From positions 186,001-250,000 of the forward strand of contig NZ_CP096971.1 in the NCBI RefSeq assembly GCF_024758705.1: a stretch of DNA of 64,000 nucleotides, given 5' to 3'. A program made the translations under genes and the position numbers. The notes below the pieces were generated by a model that had not been told where the DNA came from, ran no database searches, and saw nothing but the letters and a program-made list of their open reading frames with translations. Position 1 is the first letter of the stretch. Each line of letters begins with the position of its first letter. This DNA comes from Sphingomonas sp. SUN019 (GTDB lineage: Bacteria; Pseudomonadota; Alphaproteobacteria; Sphingomonadales; Sphingomonadaceae). Positions 7,781 to 14,963 of the stretch are shown piece after piece.

Positions 7781-8983
7781 ATGGTGGACGACCCTTCCTA
7801 CTTCTTCAACCGCGTGCCGGGAAAGACCATCGTCGGCAGTCGATTTCAGCGGGGGGGCGATCCCGCGCGGATCGCATCGCAAGTCGTGGAAGTTGAGGGT
7901 GGTCCAGTCTTCTACATGGTAAATGACGAGGTCGTCGTGCGGACTACTTCGAGCCGACGGCAACAGATCAAGGCGGTATTCCTAGAGGACAGCCGCGCCA
8001 TAAAGTCGCTGACCCTTCAACGGTTCACGAGTGATATATTCCCGACGGACCAGCATTTCACCTTCACGGGGGAGGAGATCACCAAGCTTATCGAGTTCCT
8101 CGCCTGCATCCCGTCACTCCCCTTAGATGACAGCGGAAAGCGTCATGTCAGTGCGTCCGAGCTACGAAACCTTCTGCTTAGCAAGGCAGATGCGCAGCAA
8201 CTCTTCCGCGATCACGAGGATATGTTCATACAGGTTGCCGAAGGCGCAGACCTAAAACGAGACCTCATCGCGCTCGGCTACCGGCGCAAACAACTAGATC
8301 GTTTCGAGCGCCTGCTGAGCGATCCAGAATACTTCCGCGGGGAACAATCCATCCTCGGGCCGTCCAAGCGGCCGGAGGACGTCTGGCAGACATTCTTTGA
8401 AGCTAACACATGGGTCTTCGGCTATGGTCTCTCCTTTCAGTTCTCGACCGCCCTCGATGATCGGACCTTAGAGCAGGTAGTCCAAGGTCACCGCATCGGC
8501 ATGGCGGGGAAGCGGGCTGATGCGCTCATGAAGACGCGAGCGAGGATCAACTCGCTGTGCTTCGTTGAGATTAAGCGGCATGACACCCCCCTGCTTTCGA
8601 CGCGGGACTATCGACCGCGAGCCTTTGCACCATCAGCGGAAGTTGCCGGTGGCGTCGTCCAGGTCCAAGCGACAGTTCAAGCTGCCCTGGAGAGTATCGG
8701 TCGCAAGATCGACGTTACTGATCAGCAGGGCAACCCCACCGGCGAGCACGTGTTTAACTTTGACCCTCGAGCCTACCTCGTCGTGGGAAGCTTATCGGAG
8801 TTCGAGACCGAGCACGGGCCAAATGAAGACAAGGTCCGGTCGTTTGAGTTGTTCCGCCGCAATGTGCGCCGCCCCGAAATCATCACGTTCGACGAACTTT
8901 TCCAGCGCGCCCGCTTTATCGTCCAGCACGACCAACACAGCGACGCAACGGCGGAGCCGCTAACAGACGATCCGCCGTTCTGA
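7781..8983 (+). CDS. sduA: Shedu-type antiphage nuclease (DUF4263 domain)
   Basis: About 400 residues. The C-terminal half matches the DUF4263/SduA nuclease pattern: FFEANTWVFGYGL, then KRADALMK (Asp about 246), SLCFVEIKRHDTPLL (Glu about 262, Lys about 264; the PD-(D/E)XK core), then YRPRAFAPSAEVAGGVVQVQATVQ and RAYLVVGSL. Shedu is a single-gene antiphage system whose SduA protein forms nuclease oligomers. The N-terminal half (VFYMVNDEVVVRTTSS, FPTDQHFTF) is the variable sensing part of this family and is not assigned. ATG 7781 follows GAGGAG closely; GTG 7784 would give better spacing. The reading frame opens earlier, but the upstream residues look non-coding. It lies alone on the plus strand at the island's left end. 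Confidence 0.82.
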   Translation: MVDDPSYFFNRVPGKTIVGSRFQRGGDPARIASQVVEVEGGPVFYMVNDEVVVRTTSSRRQQIKAVFLEDSRAIKSLTLQRFTSDIFPTDQHFTFTGEEITKLIEFLACIPSLPLDDSGKRHVSASELRNLLLSKADAQQLFRDHEDMFIQVAEGADLKRDLIALGYRRKQLDRFERLLSDPEYFRGEQSILGPSKRPEDVWQTFFEANTWVFGYGLSFQFSTALDDRTLEQVVQGHRIGMAGKRADALMKTRARINSLCFVEIKRHDTPLLSTRDYRPRAFAPSAEVAGGVVQVQATVQAALESIGRKIDVTDQQGNPTGEHVFNFDPRAYLVVGSLSEFETEHGPNEDKVRSFELFRRNVRRPEIITFDELFQRARFIVQHDQHSDATAEPLTDDPPF

Positions 8984-8997
8984 TCGGACGCTACTCG

Positions 8998-10344
8998 TCA
9001 ACTCGGCATTAGATCGCGATAGCGGCCAGCGAGCCGATATCTGCGCCCCACAGGAGGATCACGGGTGACGAGGCGGATGTGCTCCAGCACTCCTCGTTTG
9101 ACGAGGCGCTTCAGGATTGCGGAAGGAGCGTCACCTTTAGCATCGGTTGCCGAAATCGCACCATGACGAAGCAGTTGCCGTAGGATTAGACGCCGCACGC
9201 GCCGGTTCAGGTTAGTGGCACTCGCGACCTCGTCCAACAGGTCGGCCAGCGCGTCAAGCTCGCCACCCTCTGGCGAGATCATAAGGCCCGACAATGCCGA
9301 CCACGGGACGCGCTCCGCTGCCGCATCCCGTATTGCATCGAACCAATGCATCAGTCTGCGCCCTTCGCGCGGAAGGCGATCCCTAACTTCGTCTGGCAGC
9401 CCTGATCGATAACGAACCTCAAACCGCAGGCGATCCACGGCCTTAGCGTAAATGCCGAAGGCGATGCGGTCAGAAACGATTGGCACCTTCACCGACAGCG
9501 CACCCACTTCGCGTTCCACGCGACATCCCTCACCGAGATCGTGGGTGCGGATCGTTCCTGTCCTCGCGGCTTTCAAGACGCCCTCCGCGAGATTGTAAAC
9601 GCGTTGTAGCGCGTCGCGGTCATGCCTTTCCCAGCACACCTCGCACTGGGACACACTCAGGTTGGACCAATCCATCCTGAACTGCACCTTGTCGTTCCAC
9701 GCTGTGAACTGACCCCCGCGCCCATCGATCTCGTAACGGCTCGACGGGCAAAGCGCCTCGACAATCCTAGTTGCCAGCGCCGCCTCGAATGTCCGGAGGT
9801 ATTTTGCAACCCGTTGCAAGTACGTGGCGTGAACCGTCCCGGCGAACGCCCGGTAGTCTGTGACCATGTTATCCCGGCCATCGAGAGAGCGCATCGCAGA
9901 CGTAGGTGCCAGATTTGCGGCGAAGAAAGTGACGGCGTCGAGATCGCTGATCTCGTCGAAATCGAAGCGGTCGAGGAGGTGAGAAAGCGTGCGAACAGGA
10001 TTGATCACAAGCACAAGGTCGAGCCACGCCTCCGGCGCTCGATGATGCAGCGTAAATCCGCCGCTGGAGATCGTCGTGCCGGACAGCACCGACGCCGTCC
10101 ATCTCCCTCCACGCCGTTGGACGCGACCGAACAGAGCCTCTGGTTCTCCGTCGCCCGCGATCCGATCGACGAACGCCTCGATCATCCCGTCGTAAGGCAC
10201 ATCGAGGACGGCCCGCACGCGGATTTCAACGCGATCTAGTAAGGCTTCCCGCGCGCTCGGCGCGCTCGACGGATTATTGTGAAACCCCCTAATTCCTAGT
10301 CTGTTGCGTTCTCTTGCGGGGGGAAGCGCCATATCACTAGTCAT
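8998..10344 (-). CDS. Unrecognised 448-residue island protein
   Basis: I do not recognise a family with confidence. Visible parts: a basic N-terminus; a central region with SQCEVCWERHDRD; a strand-like block FGIYAKAVDRLRFEVRYR, which faintly recalls the Tyr-Lys...Arg-x-Glu region of phage gene II/X-type replication initiators; and a C-terminal 90 residues predicted to be a winged helix (LILRQLLRHGAISATDAKGDAPSA region, then LKRLVKRGVLEHIRL, RRYRLAGRY). No signal peptide or membrane segment is seen. It converges on the Shedu gene (14 bp between stops) and lies 57 bp downstream of the resolvase on the same strand, so it may be co-transcribed with it. DNA binding is likely; a role in replication, mobility or defence is open. 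Confidence 0.6.
   Translation of the reverse strand: MTSDMALPPARERNRLGIRGFHNNPSSAPSAREALLDRVEIRVRAVLDVPYDGMIEAFVDRIAGDGEPEALFGRVQRRGGRWTASVLSGTTISSGGFTLHHRAPEAWLDLVLVINPVRTLSHLLDRFDFDEISDLDAVTFFAANLAPTSAMRSLDGRDNMVTDYRAFAGTVHATYLQRVAKYLRTFEAALATRIVEALCPSSRYEIDGRGGQFTAWNDKVQFRMDWSNLSVSQCEVCWERHDRDALQRVYNLAEGVLKAARTGTIRTHDLGEGCRVEREVGALSVKVPIVSDRIAFGIYAKAVDRLRFEVRYRSGLPDEVRDRLPREGRRLMHWFDAIRDAAAERVPWSALSGLMISPEGGELDALADLLDEVASATNLNRRVRRLILRQLLRHGAISATDAKGDAPSAILKRLVKRGVLEHIRLVTRDPPVGRRYRLAGRYRDLMPS
9804..9819. repeat. 16-bp palindrome TTGCAAC-CC-GTTGCAA (copy 1)
   Basis: Perfect 7-bp arms with a CC spacer, inside the 448-residue protein gene. The identical 16-mer recurs at 14936-14951, with near copies at 13576-13591 and 13662-13677. 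Confidence 0.6.
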
Positions 10345-10401
10345 CGGTGGCGCTCATTCGATACCGTACACATCTGGGCTACAAGTCGGACCTTATAGAG
10401 G

Positions 10402-10989
10402 TCAGGCAGGCGACCCCGATGAGGCGCAGTAGCGTTTGACTGTGGCGGTGGACAGCTTGAACTGCCGAGCGGTGTCCGCGATGCTCGCATGATTTTGCTG
10501 CCGCCATGCCGCCACGGCCCCTGCATCGCGGGCTACGGGCCGTCCAAGGCTGGCCTTGCCCCGATGGGTGCGACCGGTCTCCGCAAGTGACTTGCGGGCG
10601 GCGGCTCGTCCGGCTGCCGTACGCTCCGCGATCCTGCGACGCTCCATCTGCGCGACCTGAGCGAGTACGGCGAGGATAAGTTCTCCGACACCCTCGACGA
10701 TCGGTCCCAAATCCTTGACGTTAACAGTGACACCCATGTCGATCAGTCGCCGCACAGTCGTCTGGATGTCGAGTGCATCGCGACCAAGGCGGTCCACAGC
10801 ATAGACGTGGACCACGTCCCCAGACCGGACCTGTTCGAGCAACTTAGCGAAGCCCGGGCGTTCTGCAGCCATGACGCCTCCGCTGACCCCCTCATCGGTG
10901 AACTCACGGTCGAACGAGCCCCCCATTGCAACGCGTTGCGCTTCGACGCTTTGGTCCAAGGTGGAGACGCGGTAGTAAGCGATCCTCAT
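10402..10989 (-). CDS. Serine recombinase, resolvase/invertase family
   Basis: A 195-residue small serine recombinase. The catalytic Ser9 lies in YYRVSTLDQ, followed by FTDEGVSGG, RPGFAKLL, VYAVDRLGRDALD and the long E-helix QVAQMERRRIAERTAAG. A C-terminal helix-turn-helix (SIADTARQFKLSTATVKRY) binds the recombination site. Such enzymes resolve cointegrates or invert segments. The sequence just upstream (10994-11096) has repeated GGCTCATAA elements that look like its res site. It may have belonged to a transposon nested in the island or may stabilise the island; no transposase gene is present. Confidence 0.92.
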   Translation of the reverse strand: MRIAYYRVSTLDQSVEAQRVAMGGSFDREFTDEGVSGGVMAAERPGFAKLLEQVRSGDVVHVYAVDRLGRDALDIQTTVRRLIDMGVTVNVKDLGPIVEGVGELILAVLAQVAQMERRRIAERTAAGRAAARKSLAETGRTHRGKASLGRPVARDAGAVAAWRQQNHASIADTARQFKLSTATVKRYCASSGSPA

Positions 10990-10993
10990 AGTA

Positions 10994-11096
10994 GGCTCAT
11001 AAGTGAGGGGATAGATGTCACTGGCTCATAACCTGGCCATAAATTCCCGTAAAGCGTATCTTTTGCACCTAGTTCAAATGGCACAAGTTATGAGCC
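10994..11096. promoter_or_regulatory. Possible res site of the serine resolvase
   Basis: The 109-bp space between resolvase start and restriction gene end contains GGCTCATAA (10994-11002), GGCTCATAAC (11023-11032) and its exact inverse GTTATGAGCC (11087-11096). Multiple related sites beside a resolvase gene are typical of res and also place the resolvase promoter under autoregulation. Confidence 0.5.
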
Positions 11097-11098
11097 CG

Positions 11099-12115
11099 CT
11101 AGGTCCGACCCAAGCCACCGAACGCGCGACCAAGCTCAGCGGTGAAACCGTCGCAGAAATGTCGGGCTAGGAAGAGCAGCCACTCCAGTTGACTCTCCTG
11201 CAGAAGGGAAACGTTGTATCCAGCGGGCAGGCTGGAGAGGTCGAGAATGGTTCCGAGGTCCGCGATCGTATATCGGGGTTGTACATCTCTAGGTGCGGCG
11301 GGCGTCACGCACGCGCGGATCAGGGCAACACACACTTCAAGCCATGCGTTTTCACCGCCGAGATAGCGCCACCAGTCAATGCCGATGCGGACAGTTGCGG
11401 TGACGTGAAGCCCATCCCGCTCGTACCCGATACACCATGCACGCCTATGACTGTTATGGACTGGCGTCCCAGCGGGAAGAGCCTCCGCGATGCTGCGGAG
11501 GACGTGCCAATCCTTTTTATTGGACTGCTTCTTCGTGCCGTAGAGCACTCCATATGTGAAATCGACGGTATGCGCCCCGTGGCTGGCAGCCCATGCCCGG
11601 ACGTTCGTAGCTACATCCCGCCCGATGTTCTGAGCCATCTCGTCGTTCAGGCACCGGGGACCACTTTTCAGGGTGACTGCACAAAGGTCATCCCCTCCCA
11701 CCTTGCGCCCGTCCAAAAGCGACTCGACGCTGTGCATCCCGCTCGGCACAACCTCCCAGCCATAGATGGGTAACACGACTTCTTCGACCATCCGACCGGC
11801 GGAAGTCTCCATGGAGGAGAAAACCTTCGCAGGAACGATGTCGCTCTCGATCTCAGAGACGTGAGAGTAGTTGCGCTTCTTCGAGTAAAACATGAGCACG
11901 AAGGGGCTCGTGCTGAACTTCTGGAAGCTGGCTTCAGCGGCGGGCAAACTCTGGAGGTGAGTTTCGATCTTGCGCCTAAACGCAGTCTCCATGTCCAGTA
12001 CCCGTTGTCGAGCGACCGGATCAGCATCCACGACGCTTAGAGCCCCAAAGATGGCGCGCTTCGACAATAGCAGGGGTGGTTCCCCCACGGGCAGATCGAT
12101 GTGACCCCTTGCCAT
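11099..12115 (-). CDS. Probable type II restriction endonuclease (PmeII-like)
   Basis: A 338-residue protein directly behind a cytosine methyltransferase (one base between TAG and ATG), the usual arrangement of a type II R-M pair. A PD-(D/E)XK-like core is suggested by Glu131 in SVESLLDG, Asp142-Asp143 and Lys150 in GGDDLCAVTLKSGPRCLND; the LKSGP..xN block recalls PmeII-type enzymes. The residue two before the Lys is Thr, so the motif is not canonical. It would cut DNA lacking the partner methylation. The recognition sequence cannot be deduced. Assignment rests on context plus a weak motif. Confidence 0.7.
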   Translation of the reverse strand: MARGHIDLPVGEPPLLLSKRAIFGALSVVDADPVARQRVLDMETAFRRKIETHLQSLPAAEASFQKFSTSPFVLMFYSKKRNYSHVSEIESDIVPAKVFSSMETSAGRMVEEVVLPIYGWEVVPSGMHSVESLLDGRKVGGDDLCAVTLKSGPRCLNDEMAQNIGRDVATNVRAWAASHGAHTVDFTYGVLYGTKKQSNKKDWHVLRSIAEALPAGTPVHNSHRRAWCIGYERDGLHVTATVRIGIDWWRYLGGENAWLEVCVALIRACVTPAAPRDVQPRYTIADLGTILDLSSLPAGYNVSLLQESQLEWLLFLARHFCDGFTAELGRAFGGLGRT

Positions 12116-12116
12116 A

Positions 12117-13469
12117 CTACCTCGCCGCCAGCTTCTTTTGATGCCGCACCGTCACTGGTGGGCGATACTTTTGACGTCCGTTTTCACCGCCGTCCTTCCA
12201 GACGAAGGTCTCACCGCCCTTGAACCACTGCCTCGTGCGGACATGAGACTGGATGTAGACTGTGCGAAAGTGGGAAGGGGGGGTGGGATAGCTTTGAAAG
12301 CTGCGCTCCGCGAGGCTGTCAAGCGCGTCCGCGATGACCAGCCCGGCCACCTTCCCCAAGCGCACCGGCACCGCATTCCCAACCTGCGCGTACTGCTGCG
12401 TAGGAGAGCCACAGAACCTCCAACCCGCTGGAAACTCTTGGATGGCGGCGTACTCTCGCAATGTCAGCGCTCGCACTTCGTCGGGGTGGCAGAGGGACGT
12501 GCTTGCGTGGTTCGGCATCGTTACCAGAGTAGGGCATGGAAGGTCATAAGACAGTCGTCGCCACCAGCCACTTCGCCCACCCTTGGCCAACCACGCCTTG
12601 CCCATGGACAACTTCTGATCCTCAACCGGCAAGCTCCGCCAGTTAGAGCCCGGAGGCACTTTCTCTAGGAAGGACTTTTTCCGAGCGGAGAAATCCATGA
12701 TGACTTCACCGGGATCATTCAGGCGACCGATGGCATCTCCTAACGTTGCCCACGGCTTCAACGTGGGAGCGGTGGTGAAGAGATCACTGCGACCTGGCCT
12801 ACACTCGTCAGGGCTAGCATGAGTGGGGTTCGGAAAGTCCACCTCTGCATTGAACCTGTTGCCGATGAAGAGCGCGCGCTCGCGAAGTTGAGGCGCGCCG
12901 TAGTTCACAGCGTTCACCTCGAAGCAGTCCATGTGATAGTCACCGTCGATGCGACGTAGATCGTCGGCGAACAGGCGGATCACAGACCCAGCCGCCTCAT
13001 CCTCGCCCAGCGGAGGTCCGCCCTTTTCAGGCCGCTCTGCGATCGGTCGGTGTCGTAGGGCAGCGGAGATCAACCCACGGACGTTCTCCATCAGAAAGAA
13101 GCGTGGCTTCATCGCGTCCACGAAACGCAGGAACTCCCATAGAAGTGCACCCCGAGGGTCGTCGGTGGTCCCCCGCCTTCCAGCGGTGCTGAACGACTGG
13201 CAAGGTGGTCCGCCAACCAACACGTCGAGTTCGCCCGGCTTGATGCCGAGTGACGCCATCAGCGCTTGGGGATCGACATACCGAATGTCGTCCTCGACGA
13301 CCAAGACATCGGGATCAATAAGGCCAGCATCACGATTTGCGCGTATCGTGTCGCAGAAGGACCGCTCCTTCTCGACAGCAGCCAAGAGCTTGAAGCGGCC
13401 GGTCTCGCCAAGCCCGGCATCCAACCCCATCGCGCCGGAGAAGATGGAAACGACGGAGTAGCGACCCAT
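12117..13469 (-). CDS. DNA (cytosine-5-)-methyltransferase of the island R-M system
   Basis: A 450-residue C5-methyltransferase. Motif I is IFSGAMGLDAGL (residues 9-20), motif IV GGPPCQSFS with catalytic Cys90, motif VI MENV (127-130), motif VIII QLRERALFIG, a target-recognition region in the middle, and motifs IX-X ending in QVGNAVPVRLG. It protects host sites from the adjacent nuclease. ATG 13469 has a strong AAGGAAG ribosome-binding site just upstream, favouring it over earlier in-frame starts. Its 3' end couples to the endonuclease gene with a 1-bp gap. Two palindromes (13576-13591, 13662-13677) lie in its upstream region and could be operators. Confidence 0.96.
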   Translation of the reverse strand: MGRYSVVSIFSGAMGLDAGLGETGRFKLLAAVEKERSFCDTIRANRDAGLIDPDVLVVEDDIRYVDPQALMASLGIKPGELDVLVGGPPCQSFSTAGRRGTTDDPRGALLWEFLRFVDAMKPRFFLMENVRGLISAALRHRPIAERPEKGGPPLGEDEAAGSVIRLFADDLRRIDGDYHMDCFEVNAVNYGAPQLRERALFIGNRFNAEVDFPNPTHASPDECRPGRSDLFTTAPTLKPWATLGDAIGRLNDPGEVIMDFSARKKSFLEKVPPGSNWRSLPVEDQKLSMGKAWLAKGGRSGWWRRLSYDLPCPTLVTMPNHASTSLCHPDEVRALTLREYAAIQEFPAGWRFCGSPTQQYAQVGNAVPVRLGKVAGLVIADALDSLAERSFQSYPTPPSHFRTVYIQSHVRTRQWFKGGETFVWKDGGENGRQKYRPPVTVRHQKKLAAR

Positions 13470-13575
13470 GAACTTCCTTCCAAACCCTCGCGCTGCTACC
13501 GCGCGCGCAGGCCGCCTTGCATCGCTACGCCGTGCTTCGACAAGCCGGATCGCACAAACTCCCCACCGATACCAC

Positions 13576-13591
13576 TTGCAATCCATTGCAA
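13576..13591. promoter_or_regulatory. Palindrome TTGCAAT-CC-ATTGCAA upstream of the methyltransferase
   Basis: Perfect 7-bp arms with a CC spacer, same design as the copies at 9804 and 14936, located 107 bp upstream of the methyltransferase start. A possible operator for the R-M operon; the binding protein is unknown. Confidence 0.45.
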
Positions 13592-13661
13592 CTGAACGCG
13601 CGTGTAGACCGGTTGGGGCTTCCCAACTGAGCGGTTGTCACGGCACCGTACCGCATACGCG

Positions 13662-13677
13662 TTGCAACGGGTTGCAG
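13662..13677. promoter_or_regulatory. Near-palindrome TTGCAAC-GG-GTTGCAG upstream of the methyltransferase
   Basis: On the minus strand this reads CTGCAAC-CC-GTTGCAA, one base from the perfect copies. It lies in the 228-bp space between the secreted orphan gene and the methyltransferase, which otherwise contains no recognisable gene. Confidence 0.45.
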
Positions 13678-13697
13678 CCTTGCCCGGAGATATGCCG

Positions 13698-14243
13698 TTA
13701 TTCCACGTAGGTCAGGCTCCCCGATAAATCTGTCGGGTCGATCACCTCGGCCTCGTTGCCACACATCAGCCCGAGATGCTCGTCATAGAGATTGCTTGCG
13801 GACATGAACTTGGGTTCCGCCGCGATGTTGGTCGGTTTCGGCTGGCGTGGCTTCTCGAAGCTATACAGCGTGACAACGTCAACCTGTTTGGGTTGAAGTG
13901 CGAACTTCTCCCAGCCGGTAAAGCCGCCCATCCGGTTCTTCGCGTTCACCTCGCCACAAAAAACGAGCACGACGCCTCCGCGATGCAGCCAAGGCACCTT
14001 GTTCGATTGCCCGTCATCAGATGCGAAAACTGACCTGACTAGGCGAGCTTGGACGTTGCGAAACCGGGCCGAGGAATAATCTGCTAGTACCGTATCCAGT
14101 TCGTCGCGCGCCTCCGGTAGAGCCGCTCGCACCCGCTTTTCAAGTACGCCCGGGGTGGTTGTCTGAGGCCCCCCCGACTGGGCCAGCGAAGCAACGGGTA
14201 AAACGGTGACAGCAGCAACAAGCGCACGGACGAACGTATGCAT
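13698..14243 (-). CDS. Secreted island protein of unknown function
   Basis: A 181-residue protein with a signal peptide (MHTFVRALVAAVTVLPVASLAQS, cleavage expected near residue 22). The mature part has no family I recognise; visible runs are VLFVFCGEVN-like GGVVLVFCGEVNAKNRMGG, then LTYVE at the very end. It contains two Cys, so one disulphide is possible in the periplasm. ATG 14243 has a GGAGGG ribosome-binding site immediately upstream. It sits upstream of the R-M pair on the same strand and is divergent from the XRE regulator gene. A secreted cargo gene between regulator and R-M is unusual. The link to defence is only positional. Confidence 0.7.
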   Translation of the reverse strand: MHTFVRALVAAVTVLPVASLAQSGGPQTTTPGVLEKRVRAALPEARDELDTVLADYSSARFRNVQARLVRSVFASDDGQSNKVPWLHRGGVVLVFCGEVNAKNRMGGFTGWEKFALQPKQVDVVTLYSFEKPRQPKPTNIAAEPKFMSASNLYDEHLGLMCGNEAEVIDPTDLSGSLTYVE

Positions 14244-14362
14244 CTTCCCTCCCAGATCAACAAAGCAGCACTCTAACGCCCGGTACAACGCAGATAAAGC
14301 GGCATTTTACGACCCTTCGACTTCACCCGCCCGCCCCGCAGAACGACGGGGGAGGCGCGTTG

Positions 14363-14689
14363 GTGGCAATGCTTGCGGAACGGTTCGGACGAGAGGTGCG
14401 CGCGCGTCGAAAGGCATGCGGCATGACACAGACACAGCTTGCCGACGGTGCATCGATGAGCGAGGAGTGGGTACGCCGTATCGAGCGCGGGGTCGGCGCT
14501 CCGTCGTTCGACGCGATCGAGGCGTTGGCATCCGCTCTCGGCTCGTCAGTCGGTGACCTTTTCAAGCCTATGTCTTCGCGTGAGGGGCGCGCGCTTCGGA
14601 TCGACAGAATGCTGAACGGGCTGTCCGAAGCCGAACTTATGTGGATCGAGAGCTTGATCCGCGCGGCGTTGGCGCGCCCTACTTCCTGA
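14363..14689 (+). CDS. XRE-family helix-turn-helix regulator
   Basis: About 108 residues. An N-terminal HTH_XRE domain (FGREVRARRKACGMTQTQLADGASMSEEWVRRIERG) is followed by SFDAIEALASALGSSVGDLF, the standard order of a Cro/C1-type fold. A short C-terminal helix may mediate dimerisation. GTG 14363 is 7 nt after GGAGG; TTG 14360 and ATG 14369 are alternatives. It is divergent from the secreted protein gene. It could be the controller of the R-M operon or of island excision; the TTGCAAC palindromes are candidate operators. The length is similar to R-M controller proteins. Confidence 0.85.
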   Translation: MAMLAERFGREVRARRKACGMTQTQLADGASMSEEWVRRIERGVGAPSFDAIEALASALGSSVGDLFKPMSSREGRALRIDRMLNGLSEAELMWIESLIRAALARPTS

Positions 14690-14935
14690 AAGCTTTCTAA
14701 ATCCGCTGAGAAGGCGCAGGATCGGCACAGACGATGTTGCGCAGCACATCCCAGCCCGCTCGCTCCCATCGCGCTTCTGGGCGTTCTCTGCGGTTAGAGC
14801 GGATAGACTGAATTGGATTGCCTATCACATGCGATGGCTAATGGCTCGCCGACCGGTTGCCCCGGACGCTCGCGTGCTCGGCACAACCATTCGTCGTTGA
14901 AGTGCGAACTGGTGATCACGAAGGCCGTTCGTATG

Positions 14936-14951
14936 TTGCAACCCGTTGCAA
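14936..14951. repeat. 16-bp palindrome TTGCAAC-CC-GTTGCAA (copy 2)
   Basis: Identical to 9804-9819. It lies just past the 3' end of the integrase gene, in the 274-bp space (14690-14963) where no gene is seen. Confidence 0.6.
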
Positions 14952-14963
14952 AATCGCCGGACA

